This document shows, piece after piece, positions 58,048 to 64,000 of a stretch of DNA of 64,000 bases (the stretch's first letter is position 1; the number at the start of each line of letters is the position of its first letter). Below the pieces are notes generated by a model. It searched no databases. It saw only the letters and a program-made list of their open reading frames with translations, and was not told where the DNA came from. The position numbers and the translations under genes were made by a program. The stretch comes from Larkinella soli (GTDB taxonomy: Bacteria > Bacteroidota > Bacteroidia > Cytophagales > Spirosomataceae). Location of the stretch: positions 806,001 to 870,000 of the forward strand of contig NZ_QTJY01000001.1 in NCBI RefSeq assembly GCF_003703975.1, given 5' to 3'.

Positions 58048-59034
58048 TTATTCGTAGAAAGTCACTCGGTTCTCGATTCGGTCGAAGCTGATCTCCAGCA
58101 GATTGGCGATCACACGCAGCAGTTCTTCGGACGTTTCGGCCCGGAACGAACCCGATACGGTCCGCCGGGCCAGCGTATCCCCCCGGATCTCGACCTCCAG
58201 ACCATAGTTCTCTTTCAGCAGGTCGGCAATTTCCCGGAGGGAGGTTTCGCTGAAGATGTAACGATGGTCTTTCCAGGCGGCAAAGGTCCGGGGGCGGGCC
58301 ACTTTCCGGTAAGCCAGTTTCCCCCCTTTGTCCAGGCTGACGAAATCGCCCGGTTTGAGGGTCAGCTGGTGTTTTTCGGAGCCGGACGGGTAGTTGATCT
58401 TCACCTTGCCGGTATGCAGAACGACTCGGGTTTCTTTCGGGCGATCATAGACGGTAAATTCCGTTCCCAGCACCACCACCTCGAAATCCCGGGCGGTCCT
58501 GACCCGGAACGGGCGATGGTCGGGCGTGTGCGTTATCGAAAAGTCGGCTTCACCGGTCAGATACACCTCCCGTCCGAAACCGGTCAGGCTGAAACGGGGG
58601 TAACGCAGGCTGGAATGGGCGTTCAGAACCACCTTGCTCCCGTCGGGCAGGGTGAGCTTTTTCAGATTTCCGAAGGCGGTTTCTTCCGTTTTGTACAGGA
58701 AAGCGGTTCGGTTCCGGTACAGGCCGGTCAGCAGGCAACCGGCGAGGGCCGCAGCCGCCAGCCACCGAAGCGAGCCGAATCGTTGTTTTCCGACCGGCAG
58801 AACCGGTTCCCGCCCCTCTTCCCCGCCCTGCCCTGGCGCCCGGACTTTCAGAAGAGCGGCATCCGGGTCGGCCACATACTGCAGATGGGCAGCCTCCCAC
58901 TCCTCCAGCCACCGGTAATACAGTTCCTGATGGTCGGGATGCCGGAGCCACTCGGCCAGCAGGGATCGCTGGAGGCTGGTCGTCCGTCCGGCGAAATGAT
59001 CGAAAAGCGTTTGTTTATTGATTGAATTTTCCAT
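58048..59034 (-). CDS. FecR-family anti-sigma factor
   Basis: 328 residues. A cytoplasmic helical N-terminus (TSLQRSLLAEWLRHPDHQELYYRWLEEWE), one membrane segment (LRWLAAAALAGCLLTGLY, about 92-109) and a periplasmic FecR domain (EEVYLTGEADFSI-type block, here GREVYLTGEADFSITHTPDHRPFRVRTARDFEVVVLGTEFTVYD) plus a C-terminal STN-like part (SLREIADLLKENYGLEVEI). It holds the ECF sigma factor until SusC signals. Confidence 0.93.
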   Translation of the reverse strand: MENSINKQTLFDHFAGRTTSLQRSLLAEWLRHPDHQELYYRWLEEWEAAHLQYVADPDAALLKVRAPGQGGEEGREPVLPVGKQRFGSLRWLAAAALAGCLLTGLYRNRTAFLYKTEETAFGNLKKLTLPDGSKVVLNAHSSLRYPRFSLTGFGREVYLTGEADFSITHTPDHRPFRVRTARDFEVVVLGTEFTVYDRPKETRVVLHTGKVKINYPSGSEKHQLTLKPGDFVSLDKGGKLAYRKVARPRTFAAWKDHRYIFSETSLREIADLLKENYGLEVEIRGDTLARRTVSGSFRAETSEELLRVIANLLEISFDRIENRVTFYE

Positions 59035-59078
59035 CTACTTATCCTTTAATCGTCATTGCGGAATACCGGTCTCCAGCC

Positions 59079-59720
59079 TTAGGGGCAGGTAAGGAACAGG
59101 GCCAGGAATGCCCCCTCCCGGATGACTTTCCGGAGAAAGCTCAGGGCTTTACCCAGATGGGCCTCCACGGTTTTCAGGTTGATCCGCAACTCGTCGGCAA
59201 TTTCACGGTGTTTCTTTCCTTCATAGCGGCTCAGCAGAAAGACCCGGCGGCACTGGGGCGAAAGCGTCTGGATGCCGGTTTCGAGCCGGTTGTACAGTTC
59301 GGTATATTGCAGAATCTGCTCGGGGTCGGCCTCTCCCGGAACCGGCGAACCGGCCGAAGCAAGCTGGTCGAGAGGTACATTCCGGCCGAACTCCTCCTGA
59401 AGGTAAGAATACGCCCGCTTCCGAACGGCCGCAAAGAGGTAGGCCCGGTAGGAGGTCGTGATGTGCCGATGGGCCTGGTTTTTCCAAAAGGTCAGAAACA
59501 CTTCACTGACCAGGTCTTCGGCCACCTCCCGGGCATAGACGAACCGAACGGCATGGCTGCACAGGACGGTATAGTAGCGCCGGAAAAGCAGTTCAAACCC
59601 TTTCCGGGCCTCCTGGTCGAAGGCCTGTTGCAGAAACAACTCGCTGTCCATAACCCGGCCATCCGATTCGGCCGGGAAGCGGGGCAGTCGGGAGCTTTCG
59701 TCGGATTCGGTTTCTAACAT
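59079..59720 (-). CDS. ECF sigma-70 factor of the SusCD locus
   Basis: 213 residues. Region 2 (about 30-100: LQQAFDQEARKGFELLFRRYYTVLCSHAVRFVYAREVAEDLVSEVFLTFWKN) and region 4 (LSPQCRRVFLLSRYEGKKHREIADELRINLKTVEAHLGKALSFL, about 155-200). It should direct transcription of its operon with FecR as switch. It is the first gene of the minus-strand cluster. No TAnnTTTG is obvious upstream, consistent with another sigma's promoter. Confidence 0.93.
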   Translation of the reverse strand: MLETESDESSRLPRFPAESDGRVMDSELFLQQAFDQEARKGFELLFRRYYTVLCSHAVRFVYAREVAEDLVSEVFLTFWKNQAHRHITTSYRAYLFAAVRKRAYSYLQEEFGRNVPLDQLASAGSPVPGEADPEQILQYTELYNRLETGIQTLSPQCRRVFLLSRYEGKKHREIADELRINLKTVEAHLGKALSFLRKVIREGAFLALFLTCP

Positions 59721-59860
59721 GGGGTCGGGGAACAGGCATCTGACCGTGTAGTCAGAAAGTTTCCGAAATACCCTTAGTCGGAAAAAAGATTTTTTTACCG
59801 GAGGCAGCCCGCGCGTTTATGCGGAGCACGGGAGGATGGAAGGATTTTCGGGAAGAAGTG

Positions 59861-59868
59861 TACATTTG
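59861..59868 (+). promoter_or_regulatory. -7 box for the T9SS-exported protein
   Basis: TACATTTG fits TAnnTTTG, 26 bases before the ATG at 59895. Confidence 0.5.
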
Positions 59869-59894
59869 CACAAAATTTGTTTGTACACCTACCT

Positions 59895-61517
59895 ATGAAG
59901 CATTTGTACCTTTCTTCCATTTTGTTCCTTTGCTGTATGGCCGGGCCGCTGGCCGCCCAGCGTTTTGTGGACGGGGCCGGCGGCTGCGGAGGCAACTCGC
60001 CCTGTTATACCACCATCCAGGCAGCCGTCGCAGCGGCCTCGGCCGGGGAAACGGTCACCGTTTATCCGGGCACCTACACCGAAAACGTCACGCTCTCCAA
60101 AAGTCTGACGGTGGTTTCTACCGGCGGCCGGGGCAGCACCATCATTCAGGGATTTCAGACCAGCCCGGCCCCCAGCGTATACGGCGCCGTGACCATCGAG
60201 GGCGTCACTTCCGGCGTCAGCATCGGCACCTCCTCGGCCGACGGGTTCACGATCATCGGCGTCGACTGGCCGACCAACGTCACCGACGTCGGGGCGGTTT
60301 ACGTCCGGGGCGGGCCGCACACCGGCCTGAGCATCGTCGGGAACGATATCCGGGCCAATGGTGACAACGGCTTCGTGCTCCAGAGCAACACCCCCGTCAG
60401 CGGCTTTCTGTTCGACCGGAACATCCTCTCGGGAAAGACCTATCTGGGTTCCCAGCCCGAACAGACCTGCTGCAGTTCATCCTGCTATTTCGACAACACC
60501 TCCAGCAACGTCGCCCGGTCGCTGTTTACGCTCAATCCCGGTGCATCCAACGTGACCTTCAGCAACAACCTCATTACGGGATCGGCCGGGGCCGGCAGCA
60601 ACGGGAACGTGCTGGTGCAGTTCGAAGCCGCCACGGCCCGCATCCAGTACAATACGTTTTCCGGTACGACGGTCAGTCCCGGCGGCACCTGCCTTCGCGG
60701 AAACCTGATCGTGCGGGGAAGTGCCGTCAGCGTTCACTGCAACCCCTTCCATGCTGCCGGTCTTTCCGGCAGCAACCGGTTTCATGTCCGGATGGATCAG
60801 AATACCGGGCCGCTGACCGGGGCCGACCCGATGGTGGACACCTTTACGGAAATTTCACAACAGAACAACTACGACCGGAACCCGGTGGCTTTCAGTAATG
60901 CCCTGCGAACCATTTTCATTTCAATGACCGATGCGAGTTCCCAGGATGGGGCCGCCCGAACGGCGAGAGGTTCCTGCACGGTACCCCTTCCGGTGCAGTG
61001 GTTCGGCTTTCAGGGAACCGTCATTGAAAATCGGGCGGTCGAACTGGTCTGGAAAACCGCCTGGGAGCAGGGCAACCTCAGGTTCGAAATCGAGCGGAGC
61101 CGGGATGCGGTCACCTATGAACCCATCGGACAGGTACCGGGCGCCGGAACCACCCAGCGGACGAGTACCTACCGCTTTCTGGATAATGAGCCGCCGGCCG
61201 GAATCGCCTACTACCGACTGAAGCAGGTCGACGCCGACGGGCAGAGTTCTTATTCAAGACCCATTTCGGTCAATTTCAAAGGGGCCGATCTCCTGACGGT
61301 CTATCCGAATCCGGCCTTCGACCAGATCCGGGTCCGCTCCGCTTCCGGCAGCGGCATCGAATCTCTGGGGCTGTATGACGCCGTCGGAAGACCGGTCCGG
61401 CAAAGCCGGGGCAGCATGGTTCTTTCCCTGACGGGACTGCCGCAGGGGATGTATCGGCTGGAAATCCGCCTGACGGGCGGTGAGGTTTACTGGAGGAAAG
61501 TGGTGAAAAGCCGGTAA
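59895..61517 (+). CDS. Beta-helix (pectin-lyase-like) protein with T9SS sorting domain
   Basis: 540 residues from the ATG at 59895; signal peptide (LYLSSILFLCCMAGPLAAQ). A right-handed beta-helix of about 340 residues (YTTIQAAVAAASAGETVTVYPGTYTENVTL, then repeated short strands and Asn/Ser loops) is followed by a short fibronectin-like region (VELVWKTAWEQGNLRFEIERS) and the type A sorting domain (LLTVYPNPAFDQIRVRSA to the end). It should be secreted by the type IX system and anchored to the surface. No catalytic pectate-lyase residues were identified; adhesion or glycan binding is possible. Confidence 0.85.
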   Translation: MKHLYLSSILFLCCMAGPLAAQRFVDGAGGCGGNSPCYTTIQAAVAAASAGETVTVYPGTYTENVTLSKSLTVVSTGGRGSTIIQGFQTSPAPSVYGAVTIEGVTSGVSIGTSSADGFTIIGVDWPTNVTDVGAVYVRGGPHTGLSIVGNDIRANGDNGFVLQSNTPVSGFLFDRNILSGKTYLGSQPEQTCCSSSCYFDNTSSNVARSLFTLNPGASNVTFSNNLITGSAGAGSNGNVLVQFEAATARIQYNTFSGTTVSPGGTCLRGNLIVRGSAVSVHCNPFHAAGLSGSNRFHVRMDQNTGPLTGADPMVDTFTEISQQNNYDRNPVAFSNALRTIFISMTDASSQDGAARTARGSCTVPLPVQWFGFQGTVIENRAVELVWKTAWEQGNLRFEIERSRDAVTYEPIGQVPGAGTTQRTSTYRFLDNEPPAGIAYYRLKQVDADGQSSYSRPISVNFKGADLLTVYPNPAFDQIRVRSASGSGIESLGLYDAVGRPVRQSRGSMVLSLTGLPQGMYRLEIRLTGGEVYWRKVVKSR

Positions 61518-61538
61518 GGTCCGTTGACCTTACCGTTT
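61513..61538. terminator. Hairpin between convergent genes
   Basis: GGTAAGGTC (61513-61521) pairs perfectly with GACCTTACC (61526-61534), loop CGTT, then GTTT. It overlaps the stop codon of the exported protein and can serve both convergent genes. Confidence 0.65.
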
Positions 61539-64000
61539 AGAAATCCTTGAACTGCTCATACATCTCCTTGAGCTTCGGATCGCGTTCGCTCAGCCGGATG
61601 TCCTTCCGCATGGATTTGACGCCCTCGATGTCCTGAAGCAGGCCCAAAACCTGGTAGGCCCCGAACCGGACGAAATAGGCCGGGTTGGTGCGGGCCATTA
61701 CCTCCAGCATCGGAACCGACTGCCGCTGCATATCGGCCCCGGACCTGATGAGGTATTTGCCAAACACCTGCAGGAAGTTGTACAGGTCCTGCGACTTCAT
61801 GGTCTGCATCTTGTTGATGAACCAGGTATATCGGCTCGTATCCGTTGAATTGGCGTAAAAGTTGGCCACCGCCGTGACGATATCGCCGTTGGGCACGTTT
61901 TCGAACCGGGCCGCAATCTCACCGGCATCGCCCGGTTTGGACATCAGGTAGGCGTCGAGGGCCGAGGACACCACTGCGTAGGACGTGTCGTTCAGCATTT
62001 CGCGGAACAGCGGGTCGTTGACGTTGTCGCCGAAAGAGGCCAGCGTATTGATGGCTTCCTGACGCACGTGGGATTTCTCGTCGTTGCGGGCTTTGCTCTG
62101 CACCACCCGCTCCACTTCCGAAAACTCCTGCCCGTCATATTCGGCAAAATTGGCAACGGCCAGCTGGCGAATCTTCCAGAACTTATCCGTCATGGCCGTC
62201 AGCATCATGTGCCGGACCGTCGAATCGATCAGGTTGGATTTGTCCTCCAGCCGCGTGACCGACTCATATTTGTCGAGGTAGGAATCCGAGTTGTAATACT
62301 GAAAAACCAGTTCGGCCTTGTTCTTTTCCTGGTCCACCGTGCCGACGATCCGGTGGTCGGCGTCGAACAGCACGAGGTCCGGCCGCTGCTCGACCGGGAA
62401 GGTCAGCGTCTGTTTGGCCCGGTCGATCAGCACGTCGTAGGATTTTTTCTGCCCTTTCGACCAGACGTCCACCTTCACCGGCAGGCGGTAGATGGGCACG
62501 CGGGTCGTATCCTGCTGCTGGAATACCGTCAGGCTGACCTGACCGGAACCGGGTTTGTAATCCTTTTCGACCTTGATCACCGCGTGACCGGGTTTCATGA
62601 ACCACTGTTCGAAAAACCAGTTGAGGTCCTCGCCGGTCACCTCTTCAAAGGCTTCGCGCAGGTCACTCACCTCGGCGGTGCCGAAGCGATGGCGGTTCAG
62701 ATACCGTCGGCAGGCTTCGAAAAAGGCGTCGTCGCCGACCTGCCGGCGGAGCAGGTGCAGGATGCGGCCGCCCTTGGCGTAGGAATGGCTGTCGAACATC
62801 TGCTCCCTGTCGGTGTAATGATACCGGATCAGCGGCTCCTGCTTGGTTTCGGCTTCGGCGAGGTACTGATTCTGGTCGTCGAGACCGTGCATATCGGCCG
62901 AGAAAGCGCCCTCCGTATGTTCCCGCCAGAGGTATTCGGCGTAGGTGGCGAAGGCTTCGTTCAGGGGCAGGTTGGCCCAGGACTCACAGGTGACCAGGTT
63001 GCCGAACCAGTGGTGAAACAGCTCGTGGGAGATGACGTCGTCGGAATTACCGTCGATCAGCTGCCGCTCATCCAGCTGGACAGTTTCGGCGTGGACGGTC
63101 GCCGTCGTGTTTTCCATGGCCCCGGAAACGAAATCCCGGACGGCGATCTGGCTGTATTTTTCCCAGACGTAGGGCACTCCGAATTTCTTTTCGAAAAAGT
63201 CGATCATCGCCGGCGTACGTCCGAAGATGGCGCGGGCGGCTTTTTCATAGGCGGGTTCCACGAAATAGCTGACTTCCAGCCCGCCCCGGTCGGCCGTCGC
63301 CGGAATGGAATCCCTGACATAGGCAAACTCCCCGACGGCAATCATAGCCAGATAGGGAGCGTGGGGGAGCGATTGTTTCCAGTAGTCGGTCCGGGTATTG
63401 TCGCCGTTGACCGTGGAGGAGATCAGTTTTCCGTTCGACAGCGTCCGGAACTTCGAATCGACGGTCAGGTAGATTTCCTGAGTCATTTTTTCATTCGGGG
63501 TGTCGATGGTCGGAAACCAGCAGGAATTGGCCTCGGTTTCGCCCTGCGTCCAGATCTGGCGGGGTTTGTTCCCTTCGGCTCCGTCGTGGTTGATGAAATA
63601 CAGGCCCTTATCCTGGGTGATGGCTTCGCTGCCGCCGAGGGGTAATTCATTCGGCTTGGCGGTATACACGACCTGAACATCGAACGTATCGGCCCGGGTA
63701 TACGTCCGCGGCAGAAGGACGTGCAGCTTCCGGCGATCGTTGTAGGTATAATTCAGCGTATCGAAAACCGTTTCGCCGGTTTTGAGCGTATCCAGCAGAA
63801 AAACGCCCTTGACGTCGAACCCCTTCGCGTCGATGTCGACGGTATTCTGAGGATAAAAATAGGGTTTGAACCGCAGCCGGGCCACCCCATGGACCCACTG
63901 CCGGACCCAGTCGAAGCGGAGGTCCAGGCGGGTATGGAGCAGGTCATTTTTAAGGGTTCGGCTGGGGTTATACGGACCCTGAGAGACGGCGGGGGCCGCT
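61537..64000 (-). CDS. M1-family aminopeptidase (5' end outside window)
   Basis: The frame is open to the right edge; visible residues begin with YNPSRTLKNDLLHTRLDLRFDW, so the signal peptide and first codons are outside. Motifs: exopeptidase GAMEN, zinc site HELFHHWFGNLVTCESWANLPLNEAFATYAEYL (HExxH with the downstream Glu). The C-terminal helical repeats (about the last 230 residues) are HEAT-like (SHVRQEAINTLASFGD). It removes N-terminal residues from peptides in the periplasm. A GTG at 63885 could be mistaken for the start, but the frame clearly continues upstream with family-like sequence. Confidence 0.93.
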   Translation of the reverse strand, partial: AAPAVSQGPYNPSRTLKNDLLHTRLDLRFDWVRQWVHGVARLRFKPYFYPQNTVDIDAKGFDVKGVFLLDTLKTGETVFDTLNYTYNDRRKLHVLLPRTYTRADTFDVQVVYTAKPNELPLGGSEAITQDKGLYFINHDGAEGNKPRQIWTQGETEANSCWFPTIDTPNEKMTQEIYLTVDSKFRTLSNGKLISSTVNGDNTRTDYWKQSLPHAPYLAMIAVGEFAYVRDSIPATADRGGLEVSYFVEPAYEKAARAIFGRTPAMIDFFEKKFGVPYVWEKYSQIAVRDFVSGAMENTTATVHAETVQLDERQLIDGNSDDVISHELFHHWFGNLVTCESWANLPLNEAFATYAEYLWREHTEGAFSADMHGLDDQNQYLAEAETKQEPLIRYHYTDREQMFDSHSYAKGGRILHLLRRQVGDDAFFEACRRYLNRHRFGTAEVSDLREAFEEVTGEDLNWFFEQWFMKPGHAVIKVEKDYKPGSGQVSLTVFQQQDTTRVPIYRLPVKVDVWSKGQKKSYDVLIDRAKQTLTFPVEQRPDLVLFDADHRIVGTVDQEKNKAELVFQYYNSDSYLDKYESVTRLEDKSNLIDSTVRHMMLTAMTDKFWKIRQLAVANFAEYDGQEFSEVERVVQSKARNDEKSHVRQEAINTLASFGDNVNDPLFREMLNDTSYAVVSSALDAYLMSKPGDAGEIAARFENVPNGDIVTAVANFYANSTDTSRYTWFINKMQTMKSQDLYNFLQVFGKYLIRSGADMQRQSVPMLEVMARTNPAYFVRFGAYQVLGLLQDIEGVKSMRKDIRLSERDPKLKEMYEQFKDF

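Noticed and set aside
1-64000. CRISPR arrays, rRNA genes, insertion sequences
   Set aside because: No regularly spaced direct repeats, no rRNA-like sequence and no transposase were seen; the only tandem repeat is the 16-bp triplet at 5216-5263.

Overview
The window looks like chromosomal DNA of a Bacteroidota bacterium, most likely Cytophagales close to Spirosoma/Larkinella. The reasons are a SusC/SusD locus under an ECF sigma/FecR pair, a type IX secretion C-terminal domain, a fused MurF-alanine racemase, TAnnTTTG promoter boxes instead of E. coli-type -10 boxes, few Shine-Dalgarno sequences and a GC-rich coding style. The genus is inference.

Positions 1-8132 are the right end of an integrated element, probably a prophage. 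They hold the 3' part of a tail tape-measure-like gene, a compact structured intergenic segment, an AT-rich cargo (DUF4062 protein, Mpi-like DNA invertase, unknown protein), an orphan receiver-domain protein, two small related genes of which one carries a helix-turn-helix, a membrane protein, and a tyrosine integrase pointing away from tRNA-Ser(TGA). Integration at the 3' end of that tRNA is the natural reading; the other end lies outside the window.

Positions 8217-29996 are ordinary chromosome: pterin dehydratase, RsmI, an inositol-phosphatase operon, DinB/YfiT-like, DUF4403 and phosphoesterase genes, an alkylation-repair group (glycosylase, 2OG-Fe oxygenase, Ada-like), an unknown pair sharing a GNAT-like domain (one soluble, one fused to a very large membrane protein), an amine oxidase, and a Crp/Fnr-DoxX-cytochrome c-VOC group with an FNR-like operator. 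A wrecked Uma2 gene closes this part.

Positions 30034-47638 carry acs with an MHS-type transporter, a SulP transporter overlapping a beta carbonic anhydrase, a THUMP-like methyltransferase, murF-alr, corA, a universal stress protein, and polA flanked by two toxin-antitoxin modules, each with a palindromic candidate operator.

Positions 47649-59720 are one polysaccharide-utilisation-type locus on the minus strand: sigma, FecR, SusC with STN domain, SusD, an (alpha/alpha)6 glycosidase, and an odd fusion of a glycosidase-like barrel with a SUMF1/FGE-like domain that lacks the FGE cysteines. A divergent T9SS-exported beta-helix protein and an M1 aminopeptidase running off the right edge follow.

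Across the window three copies of an 84-97 bp palindromic element sit between genes. The most interesting unexplained items are the paired GNAT-like genes, the interleaved inverted repeats at 1233-1366, the invertase plus DUF4062 cargo, the palindromic element family, and the barrel-SUMF1 fusion.
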